Notes: generated by a model from the sequence alone, not told the origin. 64,000 bases of DNA from Algoriphagus vanfongensis DSM 17529 (GCF_000429465.1 NZ_KE386906.1:418382-482381), one strand, 5' to 3'; shown: positions 36,483-44,824, counted from the stretch's first letter. Translations and numbers: made by a program.

Positions 36483-37550
36483 TTATTTTTTGCTGAAGTC
36501 AATGAATATTTCTTTTCCTTGGATTTCATAGCTGAAGTCCAGTTTGTAGCTCAGACCTAATAGGATGTTTTCCAAACTCTCATCCTGATAGCTCGCAGTA
36601 GTACTTGGGATAGATCGGGGAGCATTCTCAAGATGAAATTCTACTCCAAACCAATTGCTCAATTCATCCAGCACTTCTTCAAAATCGGCCTGATCGAGAC
36701 TGATGATTTTTTGAGTCCAGGAAATAGCCTTTTGGATGTCAATCTGACGAATATGCCCTATCTCATCTGCGAGGATGACACCTTCCCCTGGTTGGAGGAT
36801 TTTTTCAGCATGGAGACGTCTGTCAGACACTTGGATGATTCCTGTCACCAGACTGACTTGGGTGTTTTTACCTTCAAAGCTTCGGATGTTGAAGGAAGTG
36901 CCCAAAGCTTGAGTACTAAAATCTCCTGTATGCACTATAAAAGGACGAAGGCTATCTTTTGCCACTTCAAAAAATGCCTCCCCAGAGAGAAATATTTCTC
37001 TGGACTCAGAGTCAAATTGATTCTTATAGCGAACCTCACTACCCGCATTGAGGGTGATTTTTGATCCATCGCTGAGACGAATACTTGATTTGGTTCCGGG
37101 AGCATTTGTATTGGTTACCCATGCTACTTGCTGCTCTTCAGCAGACAGAATAAGCTCCTTGTCCTGAGTGCTTATCCACCAGCCAAATCCAAGTAGAAGC
37201 ACGATAGATGCGGCTATGCCATAGCGAAGGATAGGAAATGGTCCGGATTTTTTTGGGATAGATAATTCAGAATGCTTTGAAGCTGCTTTATCAGTTGCTT
37301 TTTGATGGATTTTATTCCAAAGGCTGAGGACTTCTGATTCTGAAAGCTCAAGACTAAGGCTCTCCTTCTTGTTCCTGTCCAACCAAAGCACCATTTGCTT
37401 GGCTTCACGGATCAGCAATATTTTCTCAGGATGATCCTTCAGATAGGATTCCCAGTATTCCCGATGTTCCGACTTGGGGTTTAGTACATAGTCCCTAAAC
37501 CGAACATTCATCACAAATTGCTCAACAGTAGCGTATTCTTTTGCATTCAT
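36483..37550 (-). CDS. FecR-family anti-sigma factor
   Basis: 355 residues. Cytoplasmic N-terminal part (about 1-100), one membrane helix (about 104-126, RYGIAASIVLLLGFGWWIS), the FecR domain (about 145-245, IRLSDGSKITLNAGSEVRY and FLSGEAFFEVAKD) and a C-terminal DUF4974-like domain (FEEVLDELSNWFGVEF). It receives the substrate signal from the SusC STN domain and controls the ECF sigma factor. Unusually, 966 bp of repeats lie between it and the sigma gene. Confidence 0.93.
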   Translation of the reverse strand: MNAKEYATVEQFVMNVRFRDYVLNPKSEHREYWESYLKDHPEKILLIREAKQMVLWLDRNKKESLSLELSESEVLSLWNKIHQKATDKAASKHSELSIPKKSGPFPILRYGIAASIVLLLGFGWWISTQDKELILSAEEQQVAWVTNTNAPGTKSSIRLSDGSKITLNAGSEVRYKNQFDSESREIFLSGEAFFEVAKDSLRPFIVHTGDFSTQALGTSFNIRSFEGKNTQVSLVTGIIQVSDRRLHAEKILQPGEGVILADEIGHIRQIDIQKAISWTQKIISLDQADFEEVLDELSNWFGVEFHLENAPRSIPSTTASYQDESLENILLGLSYKLDFSYEIQGKEIFIDFSKK

Positions 37551-37813
37551 TACCCTACAGAGGGCAATGTGTACAGATGTTATCCTGTTTTTTTATGAAA
37601 AAATAAAATTTTATGGATGTGTGGTTTAAATGGCTATTATTTTACCAATAGTTGATCAAGACAATGAATTTATTACTGATATGAAAATGGATAGTACATA
37701 TTCCCGGTTGTCCTGCTTCCAACTCCCGTCATCCTTCTTCGGTCTCCAGTCTTCCAAATCCCAACCTCCAACTTCCCGACTTCCAACTTCCCAACCTCCT
37801 GCTTCCTACACCA

Positions 37814-37868
37814 GACAACAATTCATCCTTCTAACTTGAGCTTATAGAATTAATATTCCGTTTCCATC
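37814..37868 (+). repeat. 55-bp direct repeat, copy A
   Basis: GACAACAATTCATCCTTCTA through CCGTTTCCATC, matching copy B at 38244-38298 with one visible difference (TATAGAAT versus TATAGTAT). Confidence 0.85.
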
Positions 37869-37904
37869 CTCCGGCACTGATTCTTGTCTTTTTATTGAGT
37901 CCCT

Positions 37905-38020
37905 CGGCCGGAGGGAAAGGCCTCCTTTTTTTTAACCGTGGGTTCAGTCCTCGATTCCATCGGGACTACACCAACGGCTACCAATATTTCGCCCCTACAG
38001 GGCTCTCATGTCGATTTCAT
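37905..38020 (-). repeat. Extragenic element related to the one at 22934, opposite orientation
   Basis: On the minus strand it reads AGAGCCCTGTAGGGGCGAAA then TATTGGTAGCCGTTGG. This is a small hairpin followed by GCGAAATATTGGTAG, the same plan as GAGGAGCGATTTGATAT at 22934-23015. A common dispersed Bacteroidota pattern from memory. Confidence 0.5.
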
Positions 38021-38243
38021 TCCTTCGGCTTTCAGCGTAATTTTTCAATCTTTCAATTTTCCAATTCATAATCTGTCAACCTCCAACTTAGCGACTTCCA
38101 ACTTCCAAGCCTCCCGCATCCAACCTCCAACTTCCCAACCTCCAGCTTCCTACATCCAACTCCCGTCTTCCGTCTCCGGTTTCCTGTCTTCCAAGCCTCC
38201 CACCTCCAACTTCCTGCTTCCCAACATCCTACTTCCAACTTCC

Positions 38244-38298
38244 GACAACAATTCATCCTTCTAACTTGAGCTTATAGTATTAATATTCCGTTTCCATC
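38244..38298 (+). repeat. 55-bp direct repeat, copy B
   Basis: Second copy of the block at 37814-37868, 430 bp further on, flanked on both sides by the same kinds of words. Confidence 0.85.
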
Positions 38299-38516
38299 TT
38301 CTAGCTGATAGCCCAATTTTCCAATTTTTCAATCTTTCAATTTTCCAATTTCTGACATCGGACAACCTTTCAGCTTTCTCACTTCATCCTTCAGACTTTC
38401 CTGCCCACTCCCGTCTTCCGTCTTCTGTCTCCCGTCTTCCAAACCTCCCACATCCAACTTCCTGCTTCCAAGCTTCCTTCATCCATCATCGGGCATCTGA
38501 CATCGGACATCGGGCA

Positions 38517-39116
38517 CTAATAAAACAGATGAAATAGTATCGAAACCGTAACAGTCGAGAGAACATTTCTCAGCTTTTTCAGGGCCTTCCATGCTAGGGT
38601 ATAGGTGGATTTGAGATTGATTTCCAGGACATGTGCCGCCTCTGTATAGCTGTAGTTTTCAAAAAATAATAAGTGAATCAGTTTACGCTGTCGGGAGGAA
38701 AGATGCTTAAATGCTTTTTCCAGTTGCCGGCTTTGCTGGGCAAAATTCTCCTCTTCTAGAAACAAATCCAATTCTGAGGTATCAATCAATTCTACTGATT
38801 CTCTGGAAATATTCTCATCTAGGGAGAATAGTTGCTTTTTGTTTTTTGCGCGCTTGATTTTATTCCCGAGGGTCCTAAGTAGATAGAATTTGCAGTTGGA
38901 GGGTAGGCAGATGCTTTCCCGATAGTTCCATAGATCCAAAAATACCTCTTGGATACAGTCCTGAACCAGATCCTCCTCAGGACAGATGCTCATCCCAAAT
39001 CTAAAAAACTCCTGTATATATTTTCTATACAGAAATTCCATTGCATGCATATCCCCAGACTGGAGTTTTTTCCAGGCCTCTTGATCTTCTTCAGATAAGG
39101 CATGCAGTTTTTTCAC
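38517..39116 (-). CDS. ECF RNA polymerase sigma factor (Bacteroidota family)
   Basis: 199 residues. Sigma region 2 at about 28-95 (LYRKYIQEFFRFGMSI ... LVQDCIQEVFLDLW) and region 4 at about 130-190 (LEKAFKHLSSRQRKLIHLLFFENYSYTEAAHVLEINLKSTYTLAWKAL). It pairs with the FecR gene downstream to switch on the SusC/SusD locus. It is read in the same direction but separated from fecR by the repeat array, so the two may need separate promoters. Confidence 0.92.
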   Translation of the reverse strand: MKKLHALSEEDQEAWKKLQSGDMHAMEFLYRKYIQEFFRFGMSICPEEDLVQDCIQEVFLDLWNYRESICLPSNCKFYLLRTLGNKIKRAKNKKQLFSLDENISRESVELIDTSELDLFLEEENFAQQSRQLEKAFKHLSSRQRKLIHLLFFENYSYTEAAHVLEINLKSTYTLAWKALKKLRNVLSTVTVSILFHLFY

Positions 39117-39239
39117 AGGTTGTTTTGGGTTGGGATCGGTCCCAGCTTTGTAGCCTGACCAAATTCTTATAATCTAATAAGGTACCGATTTATAGTATGG
39201 CAACCATCCTGCAGCATCGGGTAGAGCTTTCTGGAAAAA

Positions 39240-40030
39240 ATGTTTTGATTGGGAGGGACTTACAGTCAATACTCCACAGTCGACAGACCATAGTCGATAG
39301 TCTACAGTCTATAGGCCACAGTCCACTGTAACTGCGACTACTCGCATCCGTCATCGGACATCCAACAACAATTCATCCTTCAGACTTTTCTGGCCACTGA
39401 ACACGATAATTATCGGGACTGATCACTGACCACTGATCTTCCGTCTCCGGTCTCCTGTCTTCCAAACCTCCCACATCCAACTTCCAACTTCCGTCTTCCA
39501 AACCTCCCACCTCCCACCTCCAACCTCCAGCTTCCTACATCCGACATCGGACAACCTTTCAGCTTTCTCACTTCAAACTTCAGAATTGTCTGACCACTTA
39601 TCACGATAATTATCGGGACTGATCACTGATCACTGATTACTGCATCTGCCCACTTCGAACTCCCGCCTTCTAACCTGAATCTTCCAAAAATTCCTCCCCA
39701 TAATTCTTTGGGACAGGATCAATCCCCCCAACCCCCTTTGACATGATTTTGTGTACCAAATGGTGATAACTCTTTCAAGGGGGATTCGTCCTGCCTTCCA
39801 ATTTTTGTCTTCCGTCTGCTGTCTCCGGTCTCCTGTCTTCCAAACCTCCAACCTCCCGCTTCCTAGCTTCCTACATCCGACAACCTTTCAGCTTTCTCAC
39901 TTTAAACTTCAGAATTGTCTAACCAATGACAACTGATCACTGACCATTGATCTTCCGTCTTCCGTCTCCGGTCTCCTGTCTTCCAAACCTCCCACCTCCA
40001 AACTTCCCGCACCTCCCTTTCCAAAAATTC
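39240..40030 (-). repeat. Long pyrimidine-rich composite repeat array upstream of the sigma factor
   Basis: Same vocabulary and partly the same word order as 27842-28145: ACCATAGTCGATAGTC, TCTACAGTC, then GATCACTGACCACTGATC, GTCTCCGGTCTCCTGTCTTCC, CATCCGACATCGGACAAC, CTTTCAGCTTTCTCAC. It repeats about three times. It holds an inverted copy of the 89-bp element and two near copies of the palindrome (CACGATAATTATCGGG at 39402-39417 and 39602-39617). More words follow at 40460-40560. No genes seen. Confidence 0.85.
39698..39786 (-). repeat. 89-bp element, copy 4 (inverted)
   Basis: Reverse complement of the element at 22291, 22533 and 22774. Same 89-bp length and same ends, with a few substitutions (TTGAAAGAGTTATCACCATT on its own strand). 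Confidence 0.88.
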
Positions 40031-40074
40031 TTTCCAACAAAAATTTGCTTGTCAAAAGCAACCGAGTAAATTTA

Positions 40075-40185
40075 TTACTCAGTCAGTATTGCTTCTGCCT
40101 GGTATTGTGAATTAAGACCAAGGCTACTTGTATCGGCATATTCCAAAGTTGCTCCAGGTCTATTGGCAGGTATAAAAGTAACGTC
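40075..40185 (-). pseudogene. Possible decayed C-terminus of an unknown coding sequence
   Basis: On the minus strand, 36 open codons (DVTFIPANRPGATLEYAD, then TSSLGLNSQYQAEAILTE) lead to a TAA at 40075. Upstream the frame continues as TPVPTDT, broken by a TAG at 40186-40188 and by another stop further up. The composition looks protein-like, but the piece is short and I recognise no family. Confidence 0.3.
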
Positions 40186-40247
40186 CTAAGTATCAGTCGG
40201 GACAGGAGTTCTTGAATCCGTCTCGAACTAAATTTTGGAGCTTACCA

Positions 40248-40450
40248 CCCTTAAGTCATGATGTGACTGAAAGGGCGAAGCTGTGAGAAATCAACAGGAA
40301 ATTGACGAAGGCCAATCAGGTTCAACTCCGGCTCTGGTACTGAATGAGCCCTTTGCTCAAATCAATAATACAAGTACTTCAATCATAGGCTATTACTGGC
40401 ACGAGCCCAGCTGGGCCCACAAAAACACCTAGATTCGAACCCTAGTAGAC
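40248..40450 (+). other. Structured non-coding block, unidentified
   Basis: Contains a strong hairpin (CCCTT-A-AGTCA-TGATG-TGACT-GA-AAGGG, 40248-40275), a stretch GCGAAGCTGTGAGAAATCAA, and a perfect 12-bp palindrome GCCCAGCTGGGC (40405-40416). Unlike the surrounding arrays it has balanced composition. It could be a fragment of a ribozyme such as a decayed group II intron, but that is unverified. Confidence 0.35.
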
Positions 40451-40697
40451 TTGAAAATTTCTCCGAAACCTTTCAGCTTTCTCACTTTAGCTTTCAGAAT
40501 TGTCTGATCACCGTGACTGAATACTTAAATCATCGGGCATCGGACACCGGACATCCTGCAATCTCAATCCACTTTAAACTCTCCATTCTAAACTTTAAAC
40601 TCAACCTTGCTTTTCAACTCTTTTGAATTTCTGATTTTCCTTCCTCTAGTCTTTAAGGGCTATAGGTTTGTGTTTCAGAAGGATCTAAAGGTACATA

Positions 40698-40705
40698 TAG
40701 ATTTG
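40698..40705 (+). promoter_or_regulatory. Candidate -7 box for the glycan operon
   Basis: TAGATTTG matches the Bacteroidota TAnnTTTG consensus, 47 bp before the first gene. A TTTG at the ideal upstream distance is not obvious, so this is weak. Confidence 0.35.
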
Positions 40706-40751
40706 TTCAGCTTTGATTATTTAGTGCTGCAAGGGCTTCGCAAAAGAATTG

Positions 40752-41564
40752 ATGATTAAATCAATCAAAAAAAGAGTATTCTGGTTAATTGCCCTTCAGC
40801 GAAAAAATAACCTTGGGAAGTTTTTATTTTCAGTTTCTCAAAGCTTTATGAATGCGCTGAATAATAAGATAAATGATCCTGATTTAAGCGGAGAAAACTG
40901 GTTTTTAGAAAACCTTAATCATTCTGATATAAAAGTAGTCTTTGATGTTGGTGCCAATGTCGGTAACTGGTCAAAAAAAATGAAAGAGGTCAATCCAGAA
41001 GCTCAAATTCATGCTTTTGAACCGGTTCCAAATACTTTTAAAAAGTTAGAAAACAACCTTAAAGCATTTCCTAATATAAAACTGAACCTGTTAGGACTTT
41101 CTTCTGAGTCTGGAAAGCTGAATTTTAATTTTTATCCTAATTCCTCCTATCTATCTTCTGCATTTGAGCATGATTTAGGAAAGGAGGGACAATCAATAGA
41201 AGTAGATGTAATCCAAGGTGATCAGTATTGTGAGGATAATCATATTCAGCAAATCGATTTATTGAAAATTGATACGGAAGGTTTCGAATCAATGGTATTG
41301 AAAGGGTTTACCACCATGTTTGAAAACAATAAGATTCGTCTTGTTCAGTATGAATATGGACCCATGGCCATAGATTCTAAATTCCTCTTATCGGATTTTT
41401 ATAAATTCTTTGAGACGAAAGGTTTTCGAGTTGGGAAAATTTATCCTAAATGGATTGATTTTAGGCCGTATTCAAAAGAGATGGAAAATTTCATACTGTC
41501 AAATTTTGTGGCAATTAATCTGAATAGTAATTACCTAATTTCTAAGCTTGAAGACAGTAATTAA
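40752..41564 (+). CDS. FkbM-family SAM-dependent methyltransferase
   Basis: 270 residues from the ATG at 40752 (a TTG one codon earlier is unlikely). The SAM-binding motif VFDVGANVGNWSKKM at about 54-68 is followed by HAFEPVPNTFKKLENNL and LLKIDTEGFESMVLKG, the FkbM hallmark. It probably O-methylates a sugar of the surface glycan. First gene of the 18-kb operon. AT-rich compared with the start of the next gene, which it overlaps by 17 bp. Confidence 0.9.
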   Translation: MIKSIKKRVFWLIALQRKNNLGKFLFSVSQSFMNALNNKINDPDLSGENWFLENLNHSDIKVVFDVGANVGNWSKKMKEVNPEAQIHAFEPVPNTFKKLENNLKAFPNIKLNLLGLSSESGKLNFNFYPNSSYLSSAFEHDLGKEGQSIEVDVIQGDQYCEDNHIQQIDLLKIDTEGFESMVLKGFTTMFENNKIRLVQYEYGPMAIDSKFLLSDFYKFFETKGFRVGKIYPKWIDFRPYSKEMENFILSNFVAINLNSNYLISKLEDSN

Positions 41565-42804
41565 AGTAAGCAACCTCTCCAAACGCTACCGCCTAGGGCT
41601 AAAGGAAAAACAAGCTGAAACCCTAGCGGGTCAAATCGCCAATGCAATTAAATCGCCTTGGCAGAATCTGAAAAGACTTCGGCAACTGAGTCGATTTGGC
41701 GAAGAAGATGAATCGGTGTTTTGGGCGCTTAAGGATGTCTCCTTTGAGGTGAAGGAGGGCGAAGTATTGGGAATTATCGGTAAAAATGGAGCAGGTAAAT
41801 CAACCCTCCTTAAAATCCTTTCTCAAATTACTGAACCGACTTCAGGGAAGATAAAAATCTATGGCAGAGTAGCTTCCCTTCTGGAAGTGGGTACCGGATT
41901 TCATCCGGAGCTTTCGGGCAGAGAGAATATCTATATGAACGGTACCATCCTGGGCATGACCAGAAGAGAGATCGATTCTAAACTGGATGAGATTATCGAT
42001 TTTTCGGGAGTGGAGAAGTTTATCGATACTCCCGTCAAGTTCTATTCCTCTGGCATGAAAGTTCGCTTAGGCTTTTCGGTGGCGGCACATCTTGACCCTG
42101 AGATTTTGATCATTGATGAGGTCTTGGCTGTAGGGGATTATGAATTCCAAAAAAAGTGCTTAGGGAAGATGGAGGATGTAAGTAAGAATCAGGGTAGAAC
42201 GGTGCTTTTTGTTAGTCATAATATGCAAGCTGTATCAGCTTTGACGAAAAAATCTTTGCTTTTAGAAAGTGGAAAAATAAAGAAACATGGAGCAACTACA
42301 GAATTGATTGAATATTATTTGTCGGGCTCAAAAAAATCCGAATTCTCTTATTTAGATGATATAAAAAAGGATGTATATATAAAATCCATCAACTTGAAAA
42401 CTTCAATAGAAAATAATATTCATTTTTATAAAGATGATTTTGAAATTGAATTTATTGTTAATTCCAATTTCCCATTTAAAGATGCTGCAATATCTTACCA
42501 AATCATTAATTCAGAAAATGTATCTGTGATTCATATACTAAATTTAAGTTCTGAAATTCCATTTTTAATGGAATCTGGATCTTACAGATTGGTTTCTAAA
42601 ATACCAAAATTGTCTCTTTATCCAGATAAATATAGGCTCAAAGTTCACTTTGCAGATAACTTCTTGAAATCAAAATTCCAAACTATCGAAGACGTTTGTC
42701 CATTTGAAGTTCAACTTAAAGATGAACTTAGAGAGTATTATTGGTATAAAGGGCATGCCACTTTCGTTCCTCAAAGTGAGTGGTGTGTAAATAAAATTTC
42801 TTAG
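41548..42804 (+). CDS. wzt: Wzt-type ABC transporter ATPase for polysaccharide export
   Basis: 418 residues from a TTG start. ATPase domain to about 250: Walker A GKNGAGKST (78-86), signature YSSGMKVRLGFSVA, Walker B ILIIDEVLAVGD. The C-terminal domain (about 270-418) has the length of a Wzt glycan-binding domain, which reads the end cap of an O-antigen chain. Its partner permease Wzm is not in the window. The first two thirds are about 45% GC (27 of 60 bases at 41941) while the last third is extremely AT-rich (11 of 60 at 42361), so the gene looks like a recombinant. Confidence 0.9.
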   Translation: MKTVIKVSNLSKRYRLGLKEKQAETLAGQIANAIKSPWQNLKRLRQLSRFGEEDESVFWALKDVSFEVKEGEVLGIIGKNGAGKSTLLKILSQITEPTSGKIKIYGRVASLLEVGTGFHPELSGRENIYMNGTILGMTRREIDSKLDEIIDFSGVEKFIDTPVKFYSSGMKVRLGFSVAAHLDPEILIIDEVLAVGDYEFQKKCLGKMEDVSKNQGRTVLFVSHNMQAVSALTKKSLLLESGKIKKHGATTELIEYYLSGSKKSEFSYLDDIKKDVYIKSINLKTSIENNIHFYKDDFEIEFIVNSNFPFKDAAISYQIINSENVSVIHILNLSSEIPFLMESGSYRLVSKIPKLSLYPDKYRLKVHFADNFLKSKFQTIEDVCPFEVQLKDELREYYWYKGHATFVPQSEWCVNKIS

Positions 42805-42805
42805 T

Positions 42806-43588
42806 ATGTCAATTAAGGATATAAGGTCATATTATAATTCCCAGCTTAATAAACGAGTCAAGGATTTTGTTTATGGTAATGAGAGAGTTTTTAGAGCTTA
42901 TGAAGAAGTTTATAAATTGATTAAAACGTATCAGCCTAAGAGAATACTTGAAATAGGTTGTGGGATTGGCGATGTTTCCTTTAGATTAGCAGAGGAGTTC
43001 CCAGATATTGAGTTTGTTGGATTTGATATTAGTGAGAGTACGATTGAGTTTGGAAGAAATGTTTTTAATTTGGCTAATCTTCAACTTGTTTTTTACGAGA
43101 ACCTTAAAGAATTAGATTCCTTTCTTAAAGATCAGAAATTTGATTTTATATTTCTAATTGATGTTTATGAGCATTTTGATGATGAAAGCATTTATTCATT
43201 TAGGAATCTTATTAAAAACAGGGATAATGGAAATACTTTGATCTTCTTTTCTTGTCCAACAATTAATCATCAAAATTATCTTAGAAAACATAATCCACAA
43301 GGCCTTCAACCAATTGATAGAGATGTGGAAATAAAAGATTTTTTGAATTTAAGTGAGATGCTTCAACTTGAATTGATTTATTATAAAGTTATTTCAGTTT
43401 GGAGTTATTCAGATTATCAACATGCAGTAATAGGTAAGCTTCCGGATTCTGGAAACTTTTCAGATAAGCTGAAAGTCAAAAAGAAAGGGATAAAGGATCT
43501 CCTCAAAGAAAGAATAAAAAATAAAGTAGGATCTCATTCAAAATATATCCTTAAAAAAGAGGAATTAAAAAAATACCTTGTGGATTGA
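42806..43588 (+). CDS. Class I SAM-dependent methyltransferase
   Basis: 260 residues. The SAM motif ILEIGCGIGDVSFRLAE at about 50-66, then FVGFDISESTIEFGR and FDFIFLIDVYEHFDDES. Methylates an unknown acceptor. Directly after wzt (1 bp), it could make the terminal methyl cap recognised by the Wzt C-terminal domain, which is an inference from position. Lysine-rich C-terminus. AT-rich. Confidence 0.85.
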   Translation: MSIKDIRSYYNSQLNKRVKDFVYGNERVFRAYEEVYKLIKTYQPKRILEIGCGIGDVSFRLAEEFPDIEFVGFDISESTIEFGRNVFNLANLQLVFYENLKELDSFLKDQKFDFIFLIDVYEHFDDESIYSFRNLIKNRDNGNTLIFFSCPTINHQNYLRKHNPQGLQPIDRDVEIKDFLNLSEMLQLELIYYKVISVWSYSDYQHAVIGKLPDSGNFSDKLKVKKKGIKDLLKERIKNKVGSHSKYILKKEELKKYLVD

Positions 43589-43592
43589 GCTA

Positions 43593-44705
43593 ATGAATAA
43601 ATTGAATATTTGCTTTACTTCTCCATCCACAAATGCTTACTCTGAAACCTTCATTCAGAATCTAAAGTCTGGATTGTCTGGAAATGTTTTTCATTGTTAT
43701 GGTGAGTTCTTTCCATTCCTGACTTTAAAAGGCTCACTCCAGAATTATAAGACTCCTCCTATTTTTGATTTGATCAAGAAAAGGCTTGGTTTCATAACTC
43801 TTCCACTAAGAGAGTATTATTTTTCTAAATACTTAAGAGAAAATAAAATTCAGATAATTTTTGCCAATTATGGTCCATCAGGGGCTGCTTTGGCACCAGT
43901 TTCCTATAAGATGGGAGTGCCCTTAATCGTCCATTTTCATGGATTTGATGCTTCAGTTTTTAAGGTAATCGAGAAATATAAAGAAGGGTATAAAAGAATG
44001 TTTGAGATAGCCTCTTTTATCATTGTGGTTTCAGACGAAATGAACCAGGATTTATTAAATCTTGGGGCTCCTGAAGGTAAATTGATAAAAATCACCTATT
44101 CCCCAAATTCTCGATTTTTGGAATTAAAGCCTGACTACCAAAGTAATCAAATTCTGGCTGTTGGTCGGTTTGTAGAAAAGAAAGCCCCTTATCTCACTTT
44201 AATGGCTTTTAAAAGTGCAAAAGAGAAGTGTCTGGATTTAAATTTGAAGTTTGTAGGTGACGGCGAATTTCTATCTGTTTGCAAGGACTTATGTGAGTCC
44301 ATGCAAATTCAAGGAGTAGAGTTATTAGGTGTGAAATCTCCTGAAGAAATCGCTTCTCTCATGGAACAATCCTTTTGTTTTGTTCAGCATAGTAAACAGG
44401 CGATTAATGGAGACAAGGAAGGTACACCTGTTGCTATTTTGGAAGCTATGGCGACAGGATTACCAATTGTCGCCACAAAACATGCAGGAATTCCAGATGT
44501 GGTTTCACATAAAAAGAATGGATTCCTAGTCACTGAAGGTAATATAGAGGCTATGGCAAGTTGCATTATAGAATTGTATCAAAACCGGGAAAAAGCAAAA
44601 AACTTTGGGATAAATGGAAAAGAGTTTATCCGAAATAATTTTAGTTCAAAGGATTATTTTCAAAAGATAAACTCCCTTATCACTACCGCTGTAACTAATG
44701 GATAA
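43593..44705 (+). CDS. Glycosyltransferase family 4 protein
   Basis: 370 residues from the ATG at 43593, 4 bp after the previous stop; a TTG in frame at 43578 overlaps it and is less likely. GT-B fold: N-terminal LIVHFHGFDAS, hinge LAVGRFVEKKAPYLTLMAF, and the donor-site segment GDKEGTPVAILEAMATGLPIVATKHAGIPDVV. Retaining sugar transfer is expected from the family. The sugar is unknown. Its last codons overlap the glycosyltransferase stub that follows. Confidence 0.92.
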   Translation: MNKLNICFTSPSTNAYSETFIQNLKSGLSGNVFHCYGEFFPFLTLKGSLQNYKTPPIFDLIKKRLGFITLPLREYYFSKYLRENKIQIIFANYGPSGAALAPVSYKMGVPLIVHFHGFDASVFKVIEKYKEGYKRMFEIASFIIVVSDEMNQDLLNLGAPEGKLIKITYSPNSRFLELKPDYQSNQILAVGRFVEKKAPYLTLMAFKSAKEKCLDLNLKFVGDGEFLSVCKDLCESMQIQGVELLGVKSPEEIASLMEQSFCFVQHSKQAINGDKEGTPVAILEAMATGLPIVATKHAGIPDVVSHKKNGFLVTEGNIEAMASCIIELYQNREKAKNFGINGKEFIRNNFSSKDYFQKINSLITTAVTNG

Positions 44706-44772
44706 TCAACCTCTGGTCTCTATCCTTTTCCCGAGTTACAACAAAGCTTCCTACCTCCGAGAGACATTTTAG
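44698..44772 (+). pseudogene. Truncated N-terminus of a family 2 glycosyltransferase
   Basis: An ATG at 44698 opens 24 codons beginning MDNQPLVSILFPSYNKASYL, the classic start of a GT2 enzyme (P-x-V-S-I-x-x-P-x-Y-N), ending at a TAG at 44770. Nothing GT2-like continues in any frame. Its GC content (27 of 60 bases from 44701) is well above the flanking genes (19 of 60 just before). A relic of a gene lost when the locus was rearranged. Confidence 0.75.
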
Positions 44773-44824
44773 ATTTGGGGATCTCTAAAGTAAAATCAAA
44801 GTTTAGACTATCTAGTTTTTTTGT

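Larger units (their letters stand above)
37551..38516. repeat. Composite repeat array separating sigma factor and FecR
   Basis: No coding potential. Pyrimidine-rich words (CTTCCAACTTCCCAACCTCC, GTCTTCCGTCTCC, ATCGGACATCGGGCA) occur at 37700-37820, 38080-38260 and 38340-38516. A 55-bp AT-containing block (ATTCATCCTTCTAACTTGAG on) occurs twice, at 37814-37868 and 38244-38298. AATTTTTCAATCTTTCAATT also occurs twice, near 38040 and 38322. The middle (37905-38020) is a different element. The spacing suggests a partial tandem duplication of about 430 bp. Confidence 0.85.

Noticed and set aside
39410..39851. Open frames within the pyrimidine-rich arrays (also 38053-38256 and 22155-22349)
   Set aside because: Their peptides are low-complexity translations of the repeat words (runs such as WRLEVGRLE), with no start context and no relation to real proteins.
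40425..40450. tRNA-like GATTCGAACCCTAG (T-loop pattern on the minus strand)
   Set aside because: The flanking bases do not form a T-stem in the correct register and no acceptor, D or anticodon arms can be drawn. Treated as chance.
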